From Rhipidocladum racemiflorum (lineage: Eukaryota; Streptophyta; Magnoliopsida; Poales; Poaceae), in contig CM070575.1 of NCBI GenBank assembly GCA_036346355.1, positions 60,579,915 to 60,643,914 of the forward strand: DNA of 64,000 bases, read 5' to 3'. Of this stretch, positions 1 through 11,591 are shown piece by piece (the first letter of the stretch is position 1; the number at the start of each line of letters is the position of its first letter). The notes beneath the pieces are model-generated. The model was not told the DNA's origin, searched no databases, and saw only the letters and a program-made list of their open reading frames with translations. The position numbers and the translations under genes were made by a program.

Positions 1-110
1 TCCATTTTCATCCAAGTGTGCGAACATTGCCTTTTCTCCGGTCATATGATGCGTGCAACCGCTATCCAAAATCCAACTTGTTCCACCGGAGATATAGGCC
101 TACAAAAACA
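1..110 (-). pseudogene. Copia element A: start of pol, aspartic protease (partial)
   Basis: Read on the minus strand, bases 37-75 encode WILDSGCTHHMTG, the D-S-G active-site motif of the Ty1/Copia aspartic protease that cleaves the Gag-Pol polyprotein. The rest of the protease, integrase and reverse transcriptase lie beyond the left edge. A stop just upstream of the motif and the gag stop at 114-116 are out of frame with it, so this copy is broken. The family assignment rests on the motif and on its position directly after the CCHC-containing gag. Confidence 0.85.
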
Positions 111-113
111 TAT

Positions 114-758
114 TTAGTTTTTGCTCTTTGGTACCCAAACTTGGTTAGGTCCACGCACATTAGCAACTAGAGATTTTGGGACCCAAATGGAGCGACCAAT
201 AGGAGCATTCTTTGGCTTACGCCCAATATGACATGCAACTACACGACCAAGGTTAGTTTTCTTAAGTACATATGAAGCAAAGAACTCGGAGTGAGCCTTG
301 TGCTTGGATGTTCCTTCGCCTTTTACAAAATGAATCGGCTTGCTTAAAGGAGCAACCACGATGTTGCTCTTTTTGCCCTTAGGCGGAACATACCCAAGCC
401 CATGCTTCTTAGGATTACCTTGGCCCTTACCGAGATACTCCTCTAAACCTTTGCTAGCCTTGTAGGACTTTTGAAGTCCATCTTCAAGCATCACCTTAAG
501 CTTCTCATTCTCATGAGCCAAGACTTTCAAAGTCTCACGGTTAGTAGCACAAGTAGCAACATCAATATTATAACATCTAGCACATCCGTTGCTACTTGAA
601 GGTATTGAAACATTGGAGTTGTTAATTGAGGAGGAATAATTATTCGAGAGATCAACAAGCTTCACTTCAAGAGATTTGCAAGCATCCATTGCTTGAGCAA
701 GTTGCTCTACGAGTGAAGCATTGGTGATCTCAAGACTAACTATTTCATTCTTAGTCAA
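114..758 (-). pseudogene. Copia element A: gag, C-terminal segment
   Basis: A 214-aa open segment of A's gag. It begins with a helical, coiled-coil-like stretch rich in Leu, Glu and Lys. A Cys pair follows (CARC near residue 60), and the end is basic with the repeated words WVPK, as seen just before the protease in plant Copia polyproteins. It is separated from the preceding gag segment by a frameshift near 775-781 and closes with a stop before the protease. In an active element this would be continuous Gag-Pol coding sequence. It is not translated as such here. Confidence 0.8.
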
Positions 759-780
759 ATTTGAGTTTTTGACTAAGTCC

Positions 781-1566
781 TCATTTTCTTTCTTTTGAAG
801 CTAGGCTCTTCTCTAGCTCAAGATTCTTTTCCTTTTCAAATATAAGGAGATCCTCTTGAGCTTCAAGAGTAGCCTCCTTTTGTTCTACCACTTCCTCCAA
901 TTTTTCAATGTCTTTAAGTAGCAAGTCTAGTTTTTCAATATCAAAGTCATTCATAGACTTAAATGCTACTTCATCGTTATCACTATCATAATCATCTAAG
1001 CCATAATCAACAATAGAGGGAATGGGGCTCTTAGATGATACCTTGTGCCCCTTTGCCATGAGGCAAATTGGAGCATCTCCTTCGCCGTCGCTTAGGTTGT
1101 CAAAGAGACCCTTTGACTTTGTCGGTGGTGTAGCAATGGCGATGGTGGCAAGTCCTCCTTCATTGTCGGAGTCGGATTCGGACTCGGACTCGGAGTCAGA
1201 GTCGGAGTTCCACTCCTTGCCGATGTATGCATGACCCTTGCCCTTGTACCTCTTGCTCTTGTCCTTGTCCTTCTTCTTGAACTTGTCCTTCTTGTAGGGC
1301 TTGTCTTCCTTCTTTTCTTTGTGAGGGCACTCGGCAATGAAATGACCGGGTTCCCCACACTCATAGCACTTTCTTGAAGAGTGCCGCCCTCTTGATTTGT
1401 TGCCATAGCCCTTGGAGTGACTTCCCGGCTTGTAGCCTTTCTTTTTCAAGAATTTGTTGAATCTTCTTACGAGCAAGGCCATGTCTTCATTTGTCAAGGG
1501 GCCACTTGATTCTTCTTCATCGCTTGAGCTCTCTTCGGCTTCTTGTGCCACCTTGACGGCCTTCAA
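781..1566 (-). pseudogene. Copia element A: gag, zinc-knuckle segment
   Basis: This 261-aa segment carries one canonical CX2CX4HX4C zinc knuckle, CYECGEPGHFIAEC, at bases 1327-1368. It lies between Lys-rich stretches and is followed by a Ser/Asp/Glu acidic run and a Glu/Leu coiled coil. The knuckle is the nucleic-acid-binding module of Gag that packages retrotransposon RNA in the virus-like particle. It connects by frameshifts to the N-terminal gag segment near 1570-1590 and to the C-terminal segment near 775. ORFs on the opposite strand here are shadows of its repetitive codons. Confidence 0.9.
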
Positions 1567-2189
1567 GGCGATGCCCTTCTTCTTCTTGGGACTTGAGCTC
1601 TTCCACCACTTCCGCTTCCTTAACCATCATCTCATCCGTCATCAACCGGCCAATCACGTCATGAGGAGTGAGAGTGTCGAAGTTTGGCCGGTCGCGGATG
1701 AGTTGCACAAGGTTGCGGTTGGTGGGGGTGATCACTCGAAGGATGATCTTGACAATTGCTTTGTCGGTGAGCTCGGTGCTTCCAAGTCCTTTAGCTTGAT
1801 TTACTAGAACCATCAAGCGATCAAACATCTTGGTGTAACACTCTCCTTCTTCCAAAGTGAATTGGCTTAGTTCTCCAATGATAAGCTCGATCTTGGATTC
1901 ACGAACACTTGACACACCTTCATGAGATACCATCAATCTTTCCCATATGTCCTTGGCATTGTCAAGGCCATCGACCCGGTTGAACTCGGAGTCGCTCAAA
2001 GCATTGAACAAGGCATTGACGGCCAAGTCGTTGAAGTGTTGAGCTTTGTCTTCTTCGGAGGTAAGATTGTTGGGGTTTGCGGGCTTGAAACCTGTTTCAA
2101 CAATCTTCCAAATGCAAGGGTGAAGTGATCTCAAATGCATCTTCATCTTGTGTTTCCATGCCGCATAGCGAGTGCCATCGAAATGAGGC
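1567..2189 (-). pseudogene. Copia element A: gag, N-terminal UBN2-type segment
   Basis: Minus-strand translation gives a helical Gag N-terminus of the UBN2/DUF4219 type, with features such as the WERL word, the MVSHEG word and the LVNQAKGLG region typical of plant Copia Gag. The frame continues upstream to 2189, where element B interrupts it. Across the insertion, bases 20887 upward supply the missing start, with one copy of GAGGC, and the spliced reading gives the expected PHFDG start. A frameshift at about 1570-1590 breaks it downstream. Confidence 0.85.
2185..2189. repeat. Target-site duplication of element B, left copy (GAGGC)
   Basis: GAGGC directly before the TG of B's left LTR; the same five bases follow the CA of its right LTR at 20887-20891. 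Five-base duplications are the normal product of LTR-retrotransposon integrase. Confidence 0.95.
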
Positions 2190-3730
2190 TGTAGGATCGA
2201 TATATACTAGTATAGCAATCAGAGGGGGGGTGAATGATTGTGCGGAAGCTAAAAACAAATTTTTGATCTACTAAAAATTCACCCCAATTCGGAATCAAAT
2301 AATCGCTTCGATTTCACGCAAAAACAGATTGATAGACATTCACTAAAACACAAATTCCCGGAGATCCAACCGTTGGAATGATCTGAAATTTTTACTGTAA
2401 AAACTAGATTCAATTTAGAAACTAACCCAACAAGAATCGACTCAATCGGATCTACGGATCAAAAGTTATAGGCTTCACAAGTTGACTGTTCCAAAAGTGA
2501 CGCGAATTAATTAAACCCTAATTTCGTGATTAAACAAAATCTAAAAGGAATTAACCAACCAAACTTTTTAGATCAATAACTTGATGCCCTAGGAAGGTTT
2601 GGATTAGATCAAAACAAAACTATCAAGATGAAATATTAAACCAATCTAGAATCAGAATGAATATGCATGCAAACCGAGAACTAAACAGGCAATACTATTG
2701 CAATGGAGATGGTACTGTAGATACTTACTGTTGCTACAGTAATCATGTATATTGTAGACCATGTGCTGTACCATCGAAAATCTCTATAGCGCCAAGGCAA
2801 TTTGTGAACTTTGGGCTGCCTTTTCTTCTTGTGCGTATTGCCGCCGACTCTAGCTCTTTTGTTTTTCTTGCCGCGCGTCCTCCTTCCTGACGTAGACCCG
2901 TTCGGCTGCTTCGTGCGCTGCTTCCAGCCTTCGAGCGCGTGATGTAACCGAGCAATCAAAATCGGCCGGCCGGCAAACACGCGAAGGGTGGGCGAACGAA
3001 TAGACGCACGCACGCCGCCGGACTATTTTTTTCGTCGCACGGCCAAGACGCTCTGGTCGCAAGAAAGGTTTTTTTTATTTCTTTGTGTCTAACAGCACTC
3101 TAAACAAAAGAGTACAAACCCTAATTTTTAAGCACCACATAAACAGGAGACAACCCCTCCTATTTATAAGAAAACCCTAGCAGAGTTCGTATGCATGTCC
3201 ACTTGGCCCAACATGGCCCAATACATGCAAACTACCTCAAAACGATTACAACTGCACGCGTATGGCCCACCTGCCATACTCACGTGACTAACACTTTGCA
3301 CGCTCATGGCCACCTGCCATACTCACGTGACTAACTAGCAACCATGTGCACCGTTCTCTAGTCCGACCGCCTCGCATGACATCCTCGACCACCAAGACCT
3401 CGATTCCTCCCTGAACCTAGTCCCGAACCTCAGTTCCTCCATGAACCTAGTTCCGATCCCATCACCGACCACGTTCGACCTCAAGCAACACCTGCACATG
3501 AACAAACACACAACCGTGTACGAGCACAAGTCCACGACTTGACTCAAGATCAATTCATGCAACCACTCACACGAGCGCATTGCATCAAGCAAACAATTAC
3601 CATGATATGACAAGCATATCAAATAATCATCTGAAACAGCACATGCACATGCACCACACATGCCATGAGAACAACCACTTTGCAATACCAAATTCATCAT
3701 TAAGCCAATTTTTCATCACATGATTTCACA
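2190..3730 (-). repeat. Element B 3' LTR
   Basis: A 1541-bp LTR starting TGTAGGATCGATATATACTA and ending TGATTTCACA on the plus strand. It matches 19347-20886 almost base for base. Open frames seen on both strands in this LTR recur identically in the other copy only because the LTRs are copies; none looks like a real protein. Confidence 0.95.
3161..3168 (-). promoter_or_regulatory. TATA box of element B LTR (3' copy)
   Basis: The minus strand reads TATAAATA, preceded by AT-rich U3-like sequence. It has the same context in the 5' LTR copy at 20317-20324, which would be the copy driving B's transcript. Confidence 0.6.
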
Positions 3731-3741
3731 ATCTCCCCCTT
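3731..3741 (-). other. Element B polypurine tract
   Basis: Directly inside the 3' LTR; the minus strand reads AAGGGGGAGAT. This is the plus-strand DNA primer site expected at this position in an LTR retrotransposon. Confidence 0.8.
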
Positions 3742-4849
3742 GATGAAAACATTGGCAACACCACTTAGAACTGAACATTGGCATTCACCTCACAAGAAAA
3801 GTTTTTGAAATCAAAAAGTTTAAAATCAAAAGCCAAAGAGAAAAAACACAAAATCTCCCCCTTTGACAAATATGCAAAGTGAAAACTCCCCCTAAGTCAA
3901 GAAAAGAAAAACCTTCCCCTAAGAAGAAAAATGTGTATGAAAAATGTGTATGTGAATGTGCAATGTGCTCAAAATTCTCCCCCTTTGACAATGGATTCAT
4001 CAAGAATACAAAAGAGAGAACAAAATCTTTTTGTTGTTTTTTTTTGTTTTGCCAATTTTTTTGTAATGAGCATTATAAATCATCAACAAATGTAACATCT
4101 TCCAAGTCATGCTATCAAAAGTACTTGCACCCTCAAATCTACACATAAACAATGTAGAGTAAGCACAACTAGAAATCAAGTACTATTAATGATTTTTTGC
4201 ATGGCATGATTTCCCTTTCTCAACTATCTCAAAACCTGAAAACATTGAATTTTTGTGCACTTCTTTGGTGCTTGAAAAGCTGATTTATTTATTTATTGCA
4301 ACAAAATATAAAATTGCAAGGAATTATATGCACCATCAGCCTTACTTTTCAACCATGCCAAGCAATGAGCTTAAGGTTTCATGGTTTCGGTCATACACAA
4401 CCTCTTCCAAGTTCATATCAGAGTGCAATGATAAGCAGTCTCGTAAAGAGGAAGTGCGATAGTACACAACCTTGATCTTGCATCTATCAAAAATCACTTT
4501 TTGAGCTTTTAGCTCTTTAACTTTGAAAAACTTTCACATTGAGCATCTTTTTGAGCAGGATCAAGATAGTTAAGAAAGTTCAACCATGACAAGATTTAAT
4601 TCAAGTTTTCATTCCATTTAAATAGTCATGTCATAAACTACATCATATATGCATAAAGATGAAGTTACAAAGACTTTGTAGCATAGACATGGCTTCAAAT
4701 CACATATGTGTATCAAATATAATGCTCAATACTTTTTCATTTTCCCTTTTTAATTTTTTTATTTAAGAAAAAGAAAGAAGAAAGTGTAAACAAAGAATCA
4801 CAAAGTTTTCACAAACTCCCCCTCAAAACAAGCCTGTTAGGTGAACAAC
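3742..4849 (-). other. Element B noncoding 3' region
   Basis: About 1.1 kb between the pol remnant and the polypurine tract, AT-rich and without a recognisable protein. On the minus strand it holds further polypurine-tract-like AGGGGGAG words at about 3854, 3886, 3977 and 4817. Short ORFs of 69-89 codons here have no family features. Confidence 0.6.
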
Positions 4850-5460
4850 CCCAACTTCTCCCCGAATAAAAGCAAAACAAGAAGAGGACAAATGTTTTGT
4901 GAAAAAATCCGCCAATTGATGTTCAGTATCCACATGATGAAGCACAATTTTTCCTTTTTCTACTTAATCTCTAAGAAAGTGAAATTTAATCTCAATATGC
5001 CCAAGAAAGAGAACTACCCAAGAAGTGGCATGAACCAGATTTACTTTTTCTATCAATTCTGCATCCTCCAAAATCAGCATTAGAAATAAAACTCTTAAAT
5101 TAATGCATGAGGAAGCAGAAAGCCAAATGCCAAAATCTTGAGTACCATGAAGATACCTGAAAATTCGCTTGACAGTCTGTCGATGTGAAGCACGGGGAAA
5201 GCTTGAAAACGAGCACACAAGCACATAACAAATTCCAATTATCTCATCCTCAACAGCAACAGCATCTTCATGAACAAAGATACTCTCCCCCTGAACATAT
5301 GCACTTGTACCTGCACCATTTGGACTAGTGCCTTTTACGAAAACAGAGGTGGAAGAAGCATCTTCAAAAATAACACTTTCAGCACGAGATGCACGAGTGA
5401 AGGAGAACCAAAACTTGTCACCGAATCATGTGGCATGAGCATCTGGGATCCACTAGCCAA
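4850..5460 (-). pseudogene. Element B pol remnant: integrase/RT spacer and RNase H end
   Basis: In shifting minus-strand frames, this stretch shows hallmarks of the Copia reverse transcriptase-RNase H C-terminus. These are the VKRIFRYLHGT region (about 5130-5170), the GGCRIDRKSKSG word of RNase H (about 5035-5085), HIEIKFHFLRD (about 4970-5000), and the HVDTEHQLADFFTKHL tail (about 4880-4925). Bases 5230-5460 look like the low-complexity linker that precedes RT. Protease, integrase core and most of RT are absent, so a large deletion joined the linker to the end of pol. Several stops and frameshifts are present. Confidence 0.85.
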
Positions 5461-5486
5461 ATGTTCTCCTTCCTCGCGTGAGAAGC

Positions 5487-6300
5487 CTACATAAAACCAG
5501 AAAGTGTCGAGGTCTCGGTACTGGGGTTAGAAATAAGATGTTTAGGAATCCAGTACTGAGACACACGACGCACAACAGTAGGCACAACACGAGCATTCTG
5601 ATGCACAAAAACAGATTTGTCTTTTCTCGTGTTCTTAGCAACAAAAGGTGTTTGCATCACCCTAGGCACATAATGAGAAACAAAGCGTGCCTGTCTGAAA
5701 TTAGACATAGCCTTAGCTCTTTCTTTCTTTTGTTGTTTGGCTAGTCTAAAGCAAAAATCTACTAAGTGTCCATCTCTACCACAATGAGTGCAAGTGTACT
5801 TGACATGATGCTTAGCTTTAACAGTAAAAGCACATTCTGCATTCATCATAGTAGAAGATAAAAAACCAGCAGATTGAAAAGCAAGTTTCTTAGGCTCATT
5901 AGAAAACTCAATTTTGCAAGGAGCTTGAACAACAGTGCGAGGTTTAGTTTCATATGTGGCATAAGGATCAAAACTTAAACCTCTCTTGTTTGTGCTAACC
6001 TTAGATTGATCCAAAATCATGTTCAACTTTTTCTTGCCATTAGTGAAACGTTCCAAAGAGTTTTTCAAGTAATCAACTTTCTTAGCAAGAGTTAAAGAAT
6101 TATTGCAAGGAATATCAACCTTACCTTTCTGCTTGCGACAAGTTGAGCATGAAAGAACCTCATGAGTGAGCAGATCATCAATCAATTGAGAAACTCTAGC
6201 ATTTGCATCTTTCAATTTCAATTCAAGAGTTGAGCATTTAGAACAAGAAGTTGAATTATGCAAATCATCAGTGGAACAGCTAGCATGTTTAACATGTTTC
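5487..6300 (-). pseudogene. Element B gag, C-terminal segment
   Basis: A 258-aa minus-strand frame. It has a helical Cys-containing region (SCSKC, then SCSTC), a basic middle, and a CCHC knuckle CTHCGRDGHLVDFC at bases 5751-5792, then an Arg-rich tail with the YWIPK word that usually precedes protease. It is joined to the upstream gag segment by a one-base frameshift near 6300. Two Cys-rich modules in one long gag recall the SIRE/Maximus-type Copia Gag, but I infer that only from layout. Confidence 0.8.
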
Positions 6301-7094
6301 CCATTTTCTCATTTAGATGTAACAGAAGAGCGTGTTCTTTCCTAAGCGAGGTGAGCTCATTGTAAATTAAGTCACATGATTTGCAAGTATCATCATCAGG
6401 AATCAAAGTTTCGAGTCTAGCAATTTCAGCATTCAATGATTCAATAACAAAATCATGTTTCTTAATTTTCTTATCACGTTTATCAAGCAATTTACCAAGT
6501 CGAGCAACAGCAATAGCTAATTCATCATAGGAAGGATCTACCTCATTGAAATCGCTGTCGTGATCGTCCTCGGTGAAGCTGTCGCTGCTTTTGGCCATGA
6601 GACACAACCCCGTCAACTCATGCTTGCTTAGAGTTGCATCGTCCTCGCTGCTCTCCGAATCCACATCGCTCAAATTGACTTGTTCAAGAGCGGAAAGGAC
6701 TCGGTGAACCACCTTGCGATCGATGAAGCTCTTCTTCTTTCTATCACTTGAAGGAAACTTTTTCTTCTCTTTTCTGTTGTCCTTCTCCTCCCATGATGCT
6801 TTACCTGCAAGTTTAGGACAATGTGTGCGAATATGGTTGAGGTCACCACACTCATAGCATCTTGGAGGGCCACCACCACCTCTCTTCCTCATTCTCACAT
6901 TCTGCAAAGCTTTGTTAAAGCGAGAAGAGAGTAGTGACAAGTCTTCTTCTGGAAATTGCTCAATCTGTTCATCGGTTAGTGAAGACAAGAAAGACAAAGC
7001 AAAACTTGAAGAAGTATTATTAGGAGACATGCTAGTTTGAGAAGATAAAGCAATTGATTTATGTCCATTCTTCCTAGCAAGAACATCCAACTCA
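6270..7094 (-). pseudogene. Element B gag, middle segment
   Basis: Minus-strand frame with a CX2CX4HX4C knuckle CYECGDLNHIRTHC at 6818-6859, followed by a Lys-rich linker, an acidic Ser/Asp region and a long Leu/Lys/Glu coiled coil. The open frame extends to 7120 only because it reads into the LTR of element C. The true B sequence stops at 7094-7099, the duplicated target of C, and resumes at 18715. A frameshift near 6270-6300 separates it from the C-terminal segment. Confidence 0.85.
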
Positions 7095-7099
7095 TGAGT
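7095..7099. repeat. Target-site duplication of element C, left copy (TGAGT)
   Basis: TGAGT before the TG of C's left LTR is repeated at 18710-18714 after the final CA. Removing C plus one copy restores a continuous gag frame in B. Confidence 0.95.
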
Positions 7100-8619
7100 T
7101 GTCGGGACCCGAATTTGCAAATCCGGACCCTCTGTGTATTCAGCACTAGTCCAGGATCACGCTAGTGCACACAGTCTCAACATAGATGAATATCACAATC
7201 ATACACAGCGGAATAGTAAAAATAACTCAATAATAGAATATAAACTATTGAGCGACCTTAAGGTCAACCTTACATTTGTGAAACCCTGACGGCTTCAACT
7301 CCAAATAAGCAAAGCGTATGGACGAAGAACATCGGTGAATCCCATCAATACGCTACAGCAATCGACAGGTTCGACTCTCTAGATAATCGCCTTCTCACGG
7401 AACTTCTTCTTCTTCTGACGATGTAGACTTTTGCTCACTGGTGATTGTTTGTTTGCAAGGGGTGAGTACATAAAGCACTAAAGAAGTCATGCCCGTAATG
7501 CAAGTCTAATAGCTATATGCATGGCTTAGTACAAAGGAATAGCTCAAGGTATATTTATAAATTGACTTTTGAAAAGCAATATAAGTAGATTCAGCGAGAA
7601 ACAAGTAAAACATAAATAACTTTTCAAAAAGTTTAATAAACATTTTCCCCATCCTAAACCACATTTCCATCATTTCCATTAAACCAACCCAACTTTCCAA
7701 ATCCAAGTTATTTTCAAAATCTAACCCTTGATCTGTAATTCTGAGCATTGTCCAAGCATCGTGGACTCGGCTATTCAAATAGATTCTACACTGCAGAGGT
7801 TATGCACTTTACCCACAAGATACAATCCACTCACCACGTCAGTGAATCGCCATACAAAGAGTATCACGAATGAGCGATCGTAACAAAGCCTTCTCGAAGC
7901 CTCAAACAACACAGTGGTCCTCTCAGACGTGCTCTACACCATCCCTTCCCTTAGCCAAGGCGAAGTATGGGACCAACACACCGTTAGATGGGGTACCTGG
8001 CCACACGCACGATACGCCCCAGTCATAATCACACAACGGTGTAATCGACACTGAGGCTCCACAAGTGAGTCCTTAGCGACTTAGTCAACTAGGGCCGCCC
8101 ATTCCGACCATGTGGTTTGCAAGTATGACCCGGTTCAAAGGCTTGCAAGGTTAAGTCCAGAGTGACCAGGCAAGACTACCCAAAACTAAACCAAATCAAC
8201 ACTCCCAATGCCACTGCTGCCCACTGATTACTCTAGCCACATGCCCCGAATTTAAAATCATCAAACCCTGATTACCATGCACCACGTACTAACATCACAT
8301 GATACTTTTCCAAAACAGGTTCAATATATCATTAAGTCCATATTATCATTTGATTGTCCAAAATCATGTCATGAGCACGAAAGCGTCTAAGCGTATACTA
8401 CAACGATCTAAACCCATGTTGGCAATTTAATAATGTCCAACTAGTAAACCACAACTAGGGTGACAAAGGTCATGGCACATACTTAAGTAATCAAGGTGTC
8501 ATATATCAAATTGGTGTTTATCTAACTCCAGGTTTAAACAAAGTATCTTTCTAATTGAACTAGCATGCAATAGTTTAAATCAAAATAGATTTCAAAATGG
8601 GATCACATGGTCAAAGCAC

Positions 8620-8630
8620 AACTTGCCTGG
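8620..8630 (-). promoter_or_regulatory. Putative GC-AG-type splice donor in element C LTR
   Basis: The minus strand reads CAGGCAAGT, matching the AG|GCAAGT consensus of plant GC-AG introns. It lies about 1.5 kb from the LTR's 3' end. Related LTRs carry the same word at the same depth (P 45609, Q 49592, I 56134; H GGCAACT at 43290). Splicing itself is inferred. Confidence 0.45.
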
Positions 8631-9439
8631 CCCTTGCAAACTTTACTATCGCCTTTACCCTTTATCCTTGATCCTTGATCCTCGACCTTCAACTTCCACT
8701 TTCGATCCTCACTGCTCGAGCGATTTAGGATCGACACGCCTAACGATTAAAGAAGAAGCAAATACAAACCAATTCAAAAGACAAATCAAGTAAACTCCAA
8801 ATTAAGAACGAATAAACATTGGGCACAACGGCTTGGGAGAGATTTGGGAACTTCGAACGGACTAGATCAAGAGTTGATAAAAGAAAACGGGCTTCGGCTG
8901 AAACACCGAAAAGGGAAAGACTAATAATCGAAAGAAAGAATAATATTCAAGAATATTCCTTCCAAAGTTATTACCTTGATTGAACAGATAGCGACATATG
9001 GGCTCTCAATCTATAGATCGGGTCCATATAAGGATATGTTAGTTCAGCGATGAATAAACTATTCTCGAGGTTGACTTTGTTGGACCGAACTGGGACCGCA
9101 TACCAAACAAAAGAGAGACGATAGATCTAACGCGGGTATGACAGATGGCCAATGGTCTATTGACCAAGTCCACGAAATTCTCGATTAAAGGCAGATTAGG
9201 TCTTCAGGATAAGACAAGACAAGTGTCTTACCACGTTGAAACAACGGAAAGATTGCAAAGATAACAACGCGTTCACGATAAACTTAGTTCATCAAACCGG
9301 TCTTAGGTTAGGTTTTGATTCGGCTTGAAGATGATATGGACGAATGAGACTAGGCTCACGCCATGATGATAGAAAGTGAAGGCATTGCATTAGGGTTTGT
9401 GCAAGAATACACGCATGCGATGACAACGCGGCGAAGAGA

Positions 9440-9830
9440 GCCAATCGTTAATCTATGAAACGTTAACGGCGATGGAACGTTAACGATGAAACGCTAACGG
9501 AACGCGTTAACGGCGAGCGTTAACGGCAAACGCTAACGGAGAAACGCGTTTAACGACGAAACGCTAACGACGAGCGCGTTACGGGAAACATTAACGAGGA
9601 GCGCACGACTAAGCGCAAGCGATTTAAACGCACGGAGGAACATTAACGAGCGCGTTAATGACAAAACGCGTTAACGGCAAGACGTTACGACGTGAGCGCT
9701 AACGGCAGCAGCGCTAACGGTGAAACATTGACGGCAAAACGTTAGCGGAGGAACGCGTTACGAACGTTAATCGGAAGAACGTTAACGGGAAGCGTTATCG
9801 GCAGAACGTTACACGTGCGGAACGTTAACG
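9440..9830 (-). repeat. TAACGG/GTTAACG motif array in element C 3' LTR
   Basis: About 390 bp packed with short irregular repeats around TAACGG (nine exact plus-strand copies) and the palindrome GTTAAC. The matching stretch in the 5' LTR is 16590-16935. It lies downstream of the predicted TATA box, so it would be transcribed leader rather than upstream promoter. Confidence 0.8.
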
Positions 9831-11591
9831 TGGAAGTCAGCAATGATAGGAGACTTCAGGCGAAGTAGCGACGCCGATATAACGACATGGCCGCTGTGAG
9901 AACGCTACCAAGGACGGCTAACTGCGCGAACCGGCGTACGGCACGGCTGAAGTTGAAAGACGACGGTTTAGGCCGGAATCGGGCTTCTCGCAAACGGAGA
10001 CCAAAAGAACTAAGTATGATCCAAAACAGTAAGATGATCCCTGACGCGATAACACGGCCGGAGCGAACCAAATAATCGGCGTCAAAAGCGGCGGCGCATG
10101 ACGGTGGCCTAAATATATAAAAATTCCGGAGGATGGGATGGCAAAGGGAGAATGTCTACGCGAGAACGCGAGGACGATCTCAACGGTATAGGCGGATTTT
10201 GCGGCGCCTTCCGGATTAATCACAAATCAGCGATTAACGGGTTTCGGATCAAAACTTTGGACGGCCATAACTTCTAGAATAATGATCGGAACTTAACGAA
10301 ATTTGACCGAGAGCTAGATGGGACCAAGAGGCACACCGTGACAGGTGGCTCAAGAAATACCTTCTGGAACAGCGACGGGCCAGAGGAAGTTTGGTCACTG
10401 CTGAACGCAGTCTGAACGGAGAAATTAATTTGCTGCGCCAAATCCAGAGGGCAAAACCTTGGGGCAAGATGTGCATCCTGTAGAGGACATCCCCAGGAGT
10501 CTACATAAAAATTTCACCGCCAACTCGAAAAATTGAGGAGTTATGACCTCGGCAAGATTCGAGATTGAAACGTCGTAACTTTTGATCCCGTGGACCAAAT
10601 TAGGCTGAATTTTGGACAGCAAGTAGATGGTACCTTGTGTGGCACACCATGGAGAAGACGGATCTTGAAAAAGAGTCGACGAGTTGCCGACGCGGCTCCA
10701 GTTCGGCCGGGCGCGGGCGACGTTCGGGCGATATTGATGGATCTCGGAGTTTTGGAGATGATCCGGAGGTTGTATATCCGTGGAGAGGTCTAGGGGCACT
10801 TATATAGGTTTGGGGAAGAGGCTAGATCCAAGAAAAATCAAGTTTGACGCTGCTTGGAGGTGTTTGGGTCGGTTTGGCATTTTATCGAGCACTCTCAGTC
10901 TTTGGAATCGGATCCGGCGATGTGGCCTCGCCGAGGCGACACGTGGCCGTGGGGGCTGCTGGGCTGGCGCGCGGGCCGGGCGGCCTGACTTTGGCGTGCG
11001 ACGCCGGCCGAGCTGGCGTCAGGCCACAGTGGTGGTGCCGGTGGGTCAGCTGCCCAGGCCAGCGAGGTCAAAGGTATGATCGGGCCGAGTGGCTGTCTCA
11101 AGTGAGAGAGAGGAGAAGTTTAGGCCCAATGCCATTTTCGGAATTTCAGCAATTTCAATAAAAACAATTCCCAATTTCCACCATTAAATCATTGAGGCAA
11201 TAAAAATACGTAAAATTCTAGAAAAATTCCAGAAAATATTTTGAGACATTTCCAACTCAAATAAAATATTTGCAACAAAAATTTTATATAAACTTTTCCA
11301 AATAAATAATTAATTTCCATAAAAGGGCTTTATACAAATCAAATTCAATTAAATCGATAAATAGCAAACGAGCTCAAAAATCTCAAAATTCACAGGAAAA
11401 CTTCTTGAAGCACAAGGAATCCAAATAAAATAAAATAAATTTTATTTGAGGTTTAGAATAATTAAATTAAATTGTTTTAGCTTTTAGAAAAATTCAAATC
11501 AAGTTTTATAAACGCGAGAAAATCAACGAAAATTTTTGGGAAGCTAAACCCAAACCAAAATTTTTGAAAACCCAAATTTTGGGATGTTACA

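Larger units (their letters stand above)
7100..11591 (-). repeat. Element C 3' LTR (4492 bp)
   Basis: Starts TGTCGGGACCCGAATTTGC and ends GGGATGTTACA on the plus strand; collinear with 14273-18709. AT-rich blocks match exactly, whereas GC-rich and CG-containing stretches differ by many small gaps. A TATA-like CCTATATAAGTG on the minus strand lies at about 10797-10808. The short ORFs in the LTR, for example at 10425-10799 and 9918-10223, have no protein-family features. Confidence 0.9.

Noticed and set aside
1022..1406. Plus- and minus-strand ORFs overlapping the gag zinc-knuckle segment
   Set aside because: Ser/Asp or Arg/Thr runs mirroring the repetitive acidic codons of gag; shadows, not genes.
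3335..3700. A 121-codon Cys-rich frame, repeated at 20491-20856
   Set aside because: Present twice only because it lies in both LTRs of young element B; no domain, signal peptide or codon bias beyond LTR composition.
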